From an uncultured Collinsella sp. (lineage in GTDB: Bacteria; Actinomycetota; Coriobacteriia; Coriobacteriales; Coriobacteriaceae), in assembly GCA_900547855.1 (NCBI GenBank), contig URIK01000040.1, positions 1 to 12,919 of the forward strand: DNA of 12,919 nucleotides. The letters are read 5' to 3'. The notes beneath the pieces were generated by a model, which saw only the letters and a list, made by a program, of their open reading frames with translations, was not told the origin of the DNA and did not search any database. Shown here piece after piece: positions 1-6,347 of the stretch. Both the position numbers and the translations under genes were made by a program. Position 1 is the stretch's first letter; the number at the start of each line of letters is the position of its first letter.

Positions 1-48
1 TCTACACTCGACTAGTCGTCGGCAGCGTCAGATGTGTATAAGAGACAG
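1..48 (+). other. Illumina Nextera i5 adapter (not native DNA)
   Basis: Bases 1-7 match the end of the Illumina P5 oligo. Bases 8-15 (TCGACTAG) look like an 8-base i5 index, and from memory match Nextera XT index S513. Bases 16-48 are the Nextera read-1 tail, ending in the 19-base Tn5 mosaic end at 30-48. Native sequence starts at 49. Reading frames crossing this point carry the false peptides CLLYTSDAADD or MCIRDR, which are familiar adapter translations. Confidence 0.98.
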
Positions 49-347
49 GCCTTGGCCTGCTGCTCGGGTAGCTCGGCCTCAATCTTATCGATGTTCGCCT
101 CATTGGAGTCGATCTGCTTTTGCAGATCCTCGAGCTTGGTTCGGGCGTCGTTGTAGGCGCTCGTGGCGTCCTCGATCTTTTTCTGGGCGGCGGAAAGCTG
201 ATCCTGCGTTGCCTGCGAGGCGGCATAGGCCGCGACGGGGGAGAGCATCGGCGTGGCCGTCAGCGCGACGGCGAGCGCGGCGCTCGTGATGATACGAGCC
301 GGCTTCGACGCGATGAGCGCTGCGGTGCGATGGTTCGAATGCTGCAT
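49..347 (-). CDS. Secreted coiled-coil protein, N-terminal fragment (possible NlpC/P60-type peptidoglycan hydrolase)
   Basis: This is the 5' part of a minus-strand gene cut by the left adapter; about 99 codons remain. The ATG at 347 is chosen because AGAGGG lies 5 bases upstream; a TTG at 362 in frame has no ribosome binding site. Residues 1 to about 42 form a long signal sequence: a basic start, a hydrophobic stretch (IITSAALAVALTATPML) and an Ala-rich AYA cleavage region. The rest is charged and heptad-like (QLSAAQKKIEDATSAYNDA and onward) and predicts a coiled coil. Secreted NlpC/P60 or CHAP peptidoglycan hydrolases of Gram-positives often start this way, with the catalytic domain at the C-terminus. 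That domain is missing here, so the enzymatic function is inferred from architecture only. The upstream region holds palindromes that may regulate it. Confidence 0.7.
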
Positions 348-408
348 CCAGTCCCTCTGCAATCAATCGTAGGTTATTGGTCGAGGTGTATTCTACTACT
401 GCTTTCGA

Positions 409-456
409 CCTCAACTTGAACCTTAAAGGTTCTAAAGGGTCAAGTTGAACTTGAGG
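409..456. promoter_or_regulatory. Paired palindromic operator-like sites upstream of the secreted coiled-coil gene
   Basis: Two perfect odd palindromes of 15 bases lie here: GAACCTTAAAGGTTC at 418-432 and TCAAGTTGAACTTGA at 440-454. Their centres are 22 bases apart, about two helical turns. A further copy of the half-site, TCAACTTGAA, lies at 411-420. On the minus strand they sit 60-110 bases before the ATG at 347, and a TAGAAT hexamer that could be a -10 lies between them and the gene. The motifs recall operators of MerR-family regulators (TTGA/TCAA-rich dyads), but no regulator gene is in the window. Confidence 0.45.
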
Positions 457-549
457 TTTTAGCCTTGACCTGCGGGAATGGTGAATTGTTGAGAAACCAT
501 AGAGTTCAACTTTAACGTTACGGCACCCTGTTGTAACTGAATTCTTGGC

Positions 550-580
550 TGCAAAAACTACCTCAACGTGGGGTTTTGCA
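550..580 (-). terminator. Stem-loop after the MOSC gene, possible weak terminator
   Basis: TGCAAAA at 550-556 pairs with TTTTGCA at 574-580, with partial pairing inside the intervening bases. It starts 2 bases after the MOSC stop codon on the minus strand. The upper stem is imperfect and no clear U-run follows, so termination efficiency is doubtful. Confidence 0.3.
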
Positions 581-581
581 A

Positions 582-1214
582 CTATAGGGTTCCTTCGCGG
601 CGAGCCTGCTCCACCTCTTGGAGCGCCTCAGCCGGCGTAAACGAACAGGTGCCGTCACCAAGCTTGACCATCTGTATGTCGTCACCGATATGGACTTCTC
701 CGCCCTGCAGCACGACGCCAAAAATGCCCTCGTGGGGGAAGATGCAGTCGCCGGCGAGATAGTAGATGGCACAGCGGGTATGGCAGACTTTGCCGATCTG
801 GCTGATTTCGACGAGTACTTCGTTGCCAATCTTGAGCTGCGTGCCCAAGGGGAGTGAGAGCAGGTTGATGCCCTGGGTTGTGAAGTTCTCGCCAAAGTCG
901 CCCTCGTGCACATCGAGCCCGCGCGCCTGCGCCGTCTGGATAGACTCTGCAGCTAAAAAGGAGACCTGACGGTGCCAATGCCCGGCGTGCGCATCGGAGG
1001 CGAGGCCAAACTGCTCGATGACGGTGTCGTGCCCGTCGGCGACGGGTGACTTACGCGTGCCTTTGTGCTCCGACGTGTTGATTGAGACGATGCGGGCAGG
1101 CCCGTTGTAAGCATCGTTTGCGGTGCGTAGGGGAGCTGCCGTCTGGGCACGATCCGCAAGTTCGCGCTTTGCGGCGTCAATGATGGGGTTGTTGATCGGA
1201 TGAGCCTGGGGCAC
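582..1214 (-). CDS. MOSC domain-containing protein
   Basis: 210 residues. The GTG start at 1214 has GAAAGG 6-7 bases upstream. MOSC domains occur in molybdenum cofactor sulfurases and in small stand-alone proteins (YiiM type) proposed to handle sulfur or molybdenum cofactor ligands. Visible family marks are the KGTRKSPV segment (51-58), the DAHAGHWHRQVSFL segment (74-87), EGDFGENFTTQGI (104-116), and the Cys-rich GKVCHTRCAIYYLAGDCIF (141-159) with C144, C148 and C157. One of these, by family precedent C144, is the likely sulfur-binding cysteine. The first 35 residues precede the domain. No molybdenum cofactor gene is adjacent, and the substrate cannot be named. The gene appears monocistronic: a 234-base gap separates it from the next minus-strand gene. 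Confidence 0.85.
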   Translation of the reverse strand: MPQAHPINNPIIDAAKRELADRAQTAAPLRTANDAYNGPARIVSINTSEHKGTRKSPVADGHDTVIEQFGLASDAHAGHWHRQVSFLAAESIQTAQARGLDVHEGDFGENFTTQGINLLSLPLGTQLKIGNEVLVEISQIGKVCHTRCAIYYLAGDCIFPHEGIFGVVLQGGEVHIGDDIQMVKLGDGTCSFTPAEALQEVEQARREGTL

Positions 1215-1256
1215 GGTGCACCTTTCGACGGGGCGGGCAATATGCTGAATCCTATA

Positions 1257-1282
1257 ACAACGGTGGGTTCATTGCCCGTTGT
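1257..1282. promoter_or_regulatory. Inverted repeat upstream of the MOSC gene
   Basis: ACAACGG at 1257-1263 and CCGTTGT at 1276-1282 are perfect complements separated by 12 bases. The site lies about 45-70 bases upstream of the MOSC start, a suitable place for an operator or a leader hairpin. Nothing ties it to a particular regulator. Confidence 0.3.
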
Positions 1283-1347
1283 CGTACGCCGGTGATTGCC
1301 GCCTTCGTGCTGATAATTACGCCGATTGCCATAGATACGGTGGAGCT

Positions 1348-1377
1348 TTGGGTGCCGGCGGCTCGGCACGCTAGAAT
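1348..1377 (+). promoter_or_regulatory. Candidate sigma-70-type promoter for the ligase gene
   Basis: TTGGGT at 1348-1353 and TAGAAT at 1372-1377 are separated by 18 bases. Transcription would start near 1384 and leave a leader of about 50 bases before the ATG at 1434. The -10 is a good match and the -35 is weak. Confidence 0.4.
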
Positions 1378-1433
1378 AAATCAGTTGCACAAAGACCGCC
1401 CGTCGTGTGGGCAGTTCTAGATAGGAAGTTTCC

Positions 1434-2690
1434 ATGGCATTGCAGTTTACAGAGCGCGAGTTTATCCCCGTGCTGCTCGGCGGCGACATCAACGCGTATT
1501 CGGTGGCGCGCGCTTTCTACGAGGAGTATCAGGTTAAGAGCCTGGTCTTTGGCAAGTACCAGACCGGCCCCGCGTATCGCAGCCAAATTATCGATTACAC
1601 GCCCAACGTGGATATCGATACCATGCCCGTGATGCTTAAGACCGTCAACGGTATCGCTCGAGTTCATGCCGACAAGACGATTGTTCTGATGGGCTGCGGC
1701 GATAACTATGTTGCCCTGGTGGCTCAGGCCAAGGATGCCAACGAGCTGGCGGATAACATCGTTGCGCCTTACGCGCCCTATAGCATGCTTGAGCAGTGCC
1801 AGAAGAAGGAGATCTTCTACGAGCTGTGCGAGAAGCACGGTGTGCCCTATCCGCATACGTTTACCTTTACTGCGCAGATGCTCAACACGCAAGGAGAGGC
1901 GCCTGCCGAGGTGCTCGACCAGATTGACTTCCCCTACCCGATGATCTTGAAGCCTTCCGACGGCATCATGTGGTGGCAGCATGAGTTCGAGGGTCAGAAG
2001 AAGGCTTATGAGATTGCCGACCGCGCCGAGCTGGAGCAGGTTATCCGCGATTCCTATGCCAGTGGCTACACCGATGACCTGATTTTGCAGGATCGCGTGC
2101 CCGGCAACGACGAGTACATGCGCGTGCTCACCAGCTATTCTGATCGCAACGGCAAGGTTCGCATGATGTGCCTTGGTCACGTGCTGCTCGAGGAGCATCA
2201 GCCCCATGGCGTCGGTAATCACGCCTGCATCATCACCGAGCCCAACGATGAGCTTATGGGTGGCGTGCGCAAGCTGCTCGAGGACCTTCACTTTGTGGGC
2301 TATTCCAACTTTGACGTCAAGTATGACGAGCGCGATGGCTCGTTTAAGTTCTTTGACTTCAACACCCGCCAGGGCCGCAGCAACTACTACGTAACCAACA
2401 GCGGCTTTAACGTTGCCAAGTATGTGGTGGACGAGTATGTGCTCAACCGCCCGTTTGAGCCGGAATTTGTGACGGCGCAGGATGAGGCTCTGTGGATGGT
2501 TGTTCCTATGGGCGTCGTTGACAAGTATGTCAAGGACCCCGAGCTGCGTGCGAAGGCACATCGTCTGGCCAAGGAGGGCAAGGCCGCCGATCCTTCGTTT
2601 ATGAAGGGTGATTTTGTCTTTAACCGCTGGTTGCGCATGTGGCACACCAAGCTGCGCCACTTTAAGCTGTTCAAGACGTATTACAAGTAG
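1434..2690 (+). CDS. ATP-grasp carboxylate-amine ligase, probable D-aspartate ligase (Asl family)
   Basis: 418 residues; the ATG at 1434 follows AGGAAG with 5-base spacing. ATP-grasp enzymes join a carboxylate to an amine through an acyl-phosphate. The closest family I recognise is Enterococcus faecium Aslfm, which attaches D-Asp to the Lys side chain of the UDP-MurNAc-pentapeptide. Shared marks are the start EFIPVLLGGDINAYSVAR (9-26), MGCGDNY (86-92), the ILKPSDG lysine loop (K173), GYTDDLILQDRVPG (211-224), MMCLGHVLLEE (244-254), VGYSNFDVKYDERDG (288-302) and the metal-binding end FDFNTRQGRS (307-316). The family usually has Glu where this protein has D308. Length fits (Aslfm is about 427). 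The racemase gene just downstream supports D-Asp as substrate. The acceptor in this organism is unknown; another D-amino acid or another acceptor is possible. Confidence 0.82.
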   Translation: MALQFTEREFIPVLLGGDINAYSVARAFYEEYQVKSLVFGKYQTGPAYRSQIIDYTPNVDIDTMPVMLKTVNGIARVHADKTIVLMGCGDNYVALVAQAKDANELADNIVAPYAPYSMLEQCQKKEIFYELCEKHGVPYPHTFTFTAQMLNTQGEAPAEVLDQIDFPYPMILKPSDGIMWWQHEFEGQKKAYEIADRAELEQVIRDSYASGYTDDLILQDRVPGNDEYMRVLTSYSDRNGKVRMMCLGHVLLEEHQPHGVGNHACIITEPNDELMGGVRKLLEDLHFVGYSNFDVKYDERDGSFKFFDFNTRQGRSNYYVTNSGFNVAKYVVDEYVLNRPFEPEFVTAQDEALWMVVPMGVVDKYVKDPELRAKAHRLAKEGKAADPSFMKGDFVFNRWLRMWHTKLRHFKLFKTYYK

Positions 2691-2699
2691 ACGAGCGTG

Positions 2700-2729
2700 G
2701 CGCCCGTCCGGTATGTATCGGGCGGGCGC
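2700..2729 (+). terminator. GC-rich stem-loop between ligase and racemase genes
   Basis: GCGCCCGTCCG at 2700-2710 pairs with CGGGCGGGCGC at 2719-2729 (11 pairs including one G-U) around an 8-base loop. It begins 10 bases after the ligase stop codon. No U-run follows, so it may attenuate, protect the 3' end or cause pausing rather than fully terminate. A TATGAT hexamer at 2733-2738 just after it could be a -10 for the racemase, though it lacks a recognisable -35. Confidence 0.45.
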
Positions 2730-2773
2730 GGGTATGATACGCGAAATTGCGGGGCGTCACCAAGGAGGCGGCG

Positions 2774-3520
2774 ATGGAAAAGCTGGGAGTTATCGGCGGC
2801 ATGGGCGCCGAGGCCACGTCGTATTACTACGACCAGGTGGTACGTCATACGGCGGCTACGTGCGACCAGGAGCATATCGACATGGTGGTGCTTTCCAAGT
2901 CGACCATGCCCGACCGCACGCTGGCCATCAAGACCGGTGAGCATGCCGAGCTGCTGGCGACCATGAAGGAGTGCGCTCAGGCGCTCGAGACGCTGGGCTG
3001 CGCGCACATAGCGATTCCCTGCAACACGTCGCACTACTTCTACGATCAGATTCAGTCGTTTACCAAGGTGCCGATTATCCACATGCCGCGCGAGTCGGTG
3101 CGCTATGCTCTGGCCGGCGCGGTGATGGGGGAGTGCGAGTTCGATCCAAACCTGAGCATGCCGGCCGAGCCGGTGCACAAGATCGGCATCATGGGCACCG
3201 ACGGTACCGTGGGCGCAGACGTCTATGGGCGCGAATGTGAGACCGCGGGCGTTGAGGTCGTCTATCCCAGCGAAAAGCGTCAGGCCGACGTGATGTCGCT
3301 CATTTACGACGATGTGAAGGCCGGGCGCGAACCCGATATGGATAAGTTCGACCGCGTGATGTGGGAGTTCGCCCGCAGCGGCTGCGACCGCGTCATCCTG
3401 GCCTGCACGGAGCTTTCGGTGTTGCAGAAGTATCGCGAGATGCCCGAGATCACCCTCGATGCGATGGATGTCCTGGTGCGCGAGTCCATCATTCGCAGCG
3501 GCGTCCCCTACCGCCTGTAG
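2774..3520 (+). CDS. Aspartate/glutamate racemase family protein, probable aspartate racemase
   Basis: 248 residues. The ATG at 2774 is preceded by a perfect AAGGAGG at 5-base spacing; a TTG nine codons upstream is rejected for lack of a site. The family uses two cysteines as paired acid/base catalysts in cofactor-independent racemization. Both are present: C83 in IPCNTSH (81-87) and C211 in LACTELS (209-215), in two pseudosymmetric halves. The start LGVIGGMGAEAT is typical of the aspartate racemase/YgeA branch rather than MurI. It lies 83 bases after the ligase gene on the same strand, so it would supply D-Asp for cross-bridge synthesis. E. faecium likewise has a racemase gene beside its D-Asp ligase. 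Substrate choice between Asp and Glu cannot be settled from sequence alone. Confidence 0.85.
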   Translation: MEKLGVIGGMGAEATSYYYDQVVRHTAATCDQEHIDMVVLSKSTMPDRTLAIKTGEHAELLATMKECAQALETLGCAHIAIPCNTSHYFYDQIQSFTKVPIIHMPRESVRYALAGAVMGECEFDPNLSMPAEPVHKIGIMGTDGTVGADVYGRECETAGVEVVYPSEKRQADVMSLIYDDVKAGREPDMDKFDRVMWEFARSGCDRVILACTELSVLQKYREMPEITLDAMDVLVRESIIRSGVPYRL

Positions 3521-3540
3521 CCCTCGACCTGCCAAAAAGG

Positions 3541-3561
3541 GACAGGTTTATTTTGACAGGT
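3541..3561. repeat. Short direct repeat after the racemase gene
   Basis: GACAGGT occurs at 3541-3547 and again at 3555-3561, each followed by a T/A-rich tail. A GGGACAG string also occurs just after two other features in this window (6211-6217 and 12650-12656). This may be a remnant of a dispersed intergenic repeat. Confidence 0.3.
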
Positions 3562-3579
3562 ATTATCTGGGAAAACAGT

Positions 3580-3617
3580 AAAGGCCTCGGCTCGTTTGGT
3601 GCGAGCCGAGGCCTTTT
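3580..3617. terminator. Bidirectional intrinsic terminator between convergent genes
   Basis: A perfect 15-pair stem (3580-3594 with 3602-3616) encloses a 7-base loop. Its base is AAAGGCC...GGCCTTTT, giving a U-run on either strand. It sits between the racemase stop (3520, +) and the EcfT stop (3645, -) and should end transcription from both sides. Confidence 0.9.
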
Positions 3618-3644
3618 GCATTTGCCGGTTGCTGCCAGCGAGTG

Positions 3645-4391
3645 CTAGAACAGGAAGCCGGTGGCGATGAGGGCGATGCTGATGATGAGTACGGCGATGT
3701 CTAGGCCCTTGATGGGGTAGCGCTTGTACGAGCTGGCGCGCGTACGCAGATAGAAGCCGCGCTGCTCGGCGGCAAGCGCGGTGGCATCGGTCTTGCCCAC
3801 GCTCGAGATAAGCAGCGGCACACACAGCGGCAGCATGAGTTTGAGTTTCTTGACGGGATTCTTAGTGTCGTATTCGACGCCGCGTGCGGTCTGCGCCTCC
3901 ATGATGGCGTTCATTTCCTGGCCAAATACCGGCACAAAACGCAGCGCCGTGGTAAAGGTGAAGGCATAGCGATATGGCACGTGCAGCACCTCGACGCAAG
4001 CGTTGGCGAGGTCGTTGAGCTTGGTCACCATGAGCATGAGGATGAGTGGCAGCGCCACGCCCAGCAGGCGCAGGCAGGCCTTCGATCCGGTAATGAGGCC
4101 CGTGTCGGTGATGAAACCCCACACCACGTTGCCATCACGCATAAAGGCCAACTGGAGCACCAGCATGATAAGCGCGAGCGGAATCAGCAACTTGAGCAGC
4201 GAGAGCAGACGGTCGACGACGCCGGCATAGGCACCCAGTGCAAGGGTGAGTGCCAAAAAGCCCAGCAGCGCCACGTAGGTGTCGGACAAAAAGATGCCGA
4301 TGATGATGGCGGCGGCGAGGCCCAGTTTGACGACGGGGTTCAGACGATGCAGCAGCGTATCGCCCGGCATATAGTCGATGACGTTAACCAC
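3645..4391 (-). CDS. ecfT: Energy-coupling factor transporter transmembrane protein EcfT
   Basis: 248 residues. EcfT is the membrane scaffold that links the substrate-binding S component to the ATPases of an ECF importer. The N-terminus YMPGDTLLHRLNPVVKLGL is typical. Hydrophobic segments lie at about 24-55, 66-84, 105-123 and 229-247. The two cytoplasmic coupling motifs are visible: AQTARG (166-171) and AAEQRG (207-212), whose Arg residues dock into the ATPase grooves. The GTG start at 4391 overlaps the end of the ecfA gene by 8 bases (CGTGGTTAA), which implies translational coupling; GAGGAG lies about 10 bases upstream inside ecfA. It is the last gene of the S-A-T operon and ends 28 bases before the bidirectional terminator. 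Confidence 0.93.
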   Translation of the reverse strand: MVNVIDYMPGDTLLHRLNPVVKLGLAAAIIIGIFLSDTYVALLGFLALTLALGAYAGVVDRLLSLLKLLIPLALIMLVLQLAFMRDGNVVWGFITDTGLITGSKACLRLLGVALPLILMLMVTKLNDLANACVEVLHVPYRYAFTFTTALRFVPVFGQEMNAIMEAQTARGVEYDTKNPVKKLKLMLPLCVPLLISSVGKTDATALAAEQRGFYLRTRASSYKRYPIKGLDIAVLIISIALIATGFLF

Positions 4392-6135
4392 GGTGGACCA
4401 TCTCCTCGGTAATGCGAACGATATCGGTGACCTCGCTCACCTGTGCAAAGGCGGGAGAGACGGAGGATGCCAGGCGACGAGAAAGCTCTATGACCTGGGG
4501 CGGCTCAACGTAGGCGCGCTGCATGAGCTCGATGTCCGAGAACAGCTCGTGCGTGCGGCCGCGCTCGAGGATGCGGCCGTCGGCCATGACTACGATGCGC
4601 TCGGCAAAGTCGGAGACGACTTCCATGTCGTGGCAGACCATGATTACAGCGCAGCCGCGCTCGGCCATGGTGCGCACCGTTTCCATCACGGTCATGCACT
4701 CGCGGTAGTCAAGGCCGCTCGTGGGCTCGTCGAGCACCACGATTTTGGGCTCTACGACCACGACGGAGGCGAGTGCCACCATCTGGCGCTGACCGCGCGA
4801 GAGCGAGAAGGGCGCCTCGTCGGCCGGCAAGCCAAAGCGGTCGATGACGAGCTGGGCGCGACGCAGCGCCTCGGCACGGTCGATGCCGGCAAGCTCCAGG
4901 CCAAAGGCGACCTCGTCGAGCACGGTGTCCTTGCAGATCTGACGGTCGGGGTTTTGGAAGAGGGTTGCGACTTCGCGGGCGATGCGGCTTGTGGGAACGG
5001 CTGCGGTATCCAGTCCCGTGACGCGCACGCTGCCCGAGGCGGGCTTAAGCAGGCCTGTGAGCAGCTTGGTGAGCGTGGTCTTGCCGGCGCCGTTTTGACC
5101 GACGATGCCCACGAGCTCGCCGGGATAGAGGGTCAGGTTGAGGTCGTGGACGGCGGCGCCGCCATTGGGATAGGCAAACTCAACGTGATCGAAGGTGAGC
5201 ACGGGTTCGGCGTCCTTGGCGTGCGGGCGCAACGACGGTGCGTGCGGTGAGCCGGCGGGTGCCTGAGTGTCGCTGCTTGCGTGTGCGGGGTCGACGATGC
5301 CCGTAATCAGGCGCTCGGCCTCATCAACATCCAAACAGGGAGTGCCGCTGGCCAGGCCATCGGCCTCGAGGCTGTTGAAAATGCGCGTGACGCGCGGGCA
5401 ATCGACGCCGATGGCGCGGAGCTCATCGGCGTGCGCGAAGACCTCGTGCGGCTCGCCCTGTAGCGCGATTTCGCCATGATTGAGCACGAGCACGCGGTTG
5501 CAATACTCCGAAAGCAGGGCGACTTTTTGCTCAACGACGACGATGGTGATGCCGAGTGCGCGGTTGGCCTCGCGTAGGGTCTCGAAGACCAGCGTGGAGC
5601 TGGCGGGGTCGAGCGCCGCGGTGGGTTCGTCGAGCACGAGCACACGCGGACGCATAGCGAGGATGGCGGCGATGGCAACCTTTTGCTTTTGGCCGCCTGA
5701 GAGGGTGGCGATCTCGCGGTCGCGCAGGTCGCTGATGCCGACGGTCTCGAGCGTCTCGCTCACGCGCTGCTCGATCTGGTCGTGCGGAACGCCAAAGTTC
5801 TCCAGGCCAAAAAGCATCTCGTCCTCGACGACCGAAGCGACCATCTGCGTGTCGATATCCTGCAGCACACTGCCGACGATTTGCGACACGTCGGTGAGCG
5901 AGACCTCGCAGGTGTCGTGGCCGTCGACCATGACGGACCCAAAGAACGTGCCGGTGTAGTGGTGGGGCACGGCGCCCGACAGGCAGGCGGCAAGCGTGGA
6001 CTTGCCGGCGCCCGAGGGTCCGATGATGCCGATGAAATCTCCCTTGTTCACGCTGAGCGAGATGTGGCTGAGCGCCTGCTCGGTCTGCGTGCCACGGGAG
6101 AACGAGACATCGTCGACGTTGATGATCGTTTCCAT
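4384..6135 (-). CDS. ecfA: Energy-coupling factor transporter ATPase, two fused ABC domains (EcfA-EcfA' fusion)
   Basis: 583 residues; the ATG at 6135 follows AAAGG with 5-base spacing. Two ABC ATPase domains are joined by a Pro/Ala-rich linker (about 281-310). Domain 1: Walker A GPSGAGKST (39-47), Q-loop Q92, signature LSGGQ (145-149), Walker B VLVLDE (165-170); the usual H-loop His is replaced by Q203 in VVEQK. Domain 2: Walker A GQNGAGKTT (346-354), Q-loop Q394, signature LSRGQ (445-449), Walker B IVVLDE (465-470), H-loop H502 in VCHDM. Most ECF systems use two separate ATPases; here one polypeptide would form the dimer that binds EcfT. The gene overlaps ecfT and follows the S-component gene after a repeat-bearing spacer. 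Residues 545-583 form a C-terminal tail after the second domain. Confidence 0.93.
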   Translation of the reverse strand: METIINVDDVSFSRGTQTEQALSHISLSVNKGDFIGIIGPSGAGKSTLAACLSGAVPHHYTGTFFGSVMVDGHDTCEVSLTDVSQIVGSVLQDIDTQMVASVVEDEMLFGLENFGVPHDQIEQRVSETLETVGISDLRDREIATLSGGQKQKVAIAAILAMRPRVLVLDEPTAALDPASSTLVFETLREANRALGITIVVVEQKVALLSEYCNRVLVLNHGEIALQGEPHEVFAHADELRAIGVDCPRVTRIFNSLEADGLASGTPCLDVDEAERLITGIVDPAHASSDTQAPAGSPHAPSLRPHAKDAEPVLTFDHVEFAYPNGGAAVHDLNLTLYPGELVGIVGQNGAGKTTLTKLLTGLLKPASGSVRVTGLDTAAVPTSRIAREVATLFQNPDRQICKDTVLDEVAFGLELAGIDRAEALRRAQLVIDRFGLPADEAPFSLSRGQRQMVALASVVVVEPKIVVLDEPTSGLDYRECMTVMETVRTMAERGCAVIMVCHDMEVVSDFAERIVVMADGRILERGRTHELFSDIELMQRAYVEPPQVIELSRRLASSVSPAFAQVSEVTDIVRITEEMVHRG

Positions 6136-6155
6136 GGATACCTTTCATAGTCATC

Positions 6156-6195
6156 GGGGACGTTCTTACATGACTAGTCGTTTAAGAGCGTCCCC
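6156..6195. repeat. REP-like palindrome in the S-component/EcfA spacer
   Basis: GGGGACGTTCTTA at 6156-6168 pairs with TAAGAGCGTCCCC at 6183-6195 (12 of 13). The centre holds the palindrome GACTAGTC (6172-6179). The decamer CTAGTCGTTT (6174-6183) recurs as CTAGTTGTTT at 6201-6210. The form resembles repetitive extragenic palindromes. It lies 20 bases upstream of the ecfA start and could fold in the operon mRNA. Confidence 0.6.
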
Positions 6196-6240
6196 AAAAG
6201 CTAGTTGTTTGGGACAGTCTTTGGTGGTGAAGCACGGAGA

Positions 6241-6341
6241 CGGCTTTACGAGGGGCCCCAGGTTGGCGCGAAAGAGGAGCGAAGCGTACTTGGGTACGCG
6301 AGCGACGAATGAACGCCGAGATAGGGTGGCTCGTAAAGCCG
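6241..6341 (-). repeat. Structured 3'-UTR repeat, copy 1 (downstream of the S-component gene)
   Basis: The outer arms CGGCTTTACGAG (6241-6252) and CTCGTAAAGCCG (6330-6341) are a perfect 12-pair inverted repeat starting 6 bases after the S-component stop codon. Inside, GGCG (6265-6268) pairs with CGCC (6314-6317). At the tip, GCGTAC (6284-6289) and GTACGC (6294-6299) enclose a 4-base loop. The 39-base core at 6270-6308 is 36/39 identical to the reverse complement of 11781-11819. Relative to upstream gene transcription both copies have the same orientation. The outer stems are unrelated in sequence between copies. Confidence 0.75.
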
Positions 6342-6347
6342 AGCGGG

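Noticed and set aside
409..456. CRISPR-like repeats
   Set aside because: Only two short palindromes of different sequence, no spacers and no cas genes.
1371..2660. Long antisense frame of 429 residues opposite the ligase gene
   Set aside because: It mirrors the codon pattern of the ligase gene, which has a clear ribosome site and family motifs. The antisense product has no recognisable domain.
2774..3520. MurI glutamate racemase
   Set aside because: The cysteine motifs are shared by the superfamily, but the IGGMG start and position beside an Asl-type ligase favour the aspartate racemase branch.
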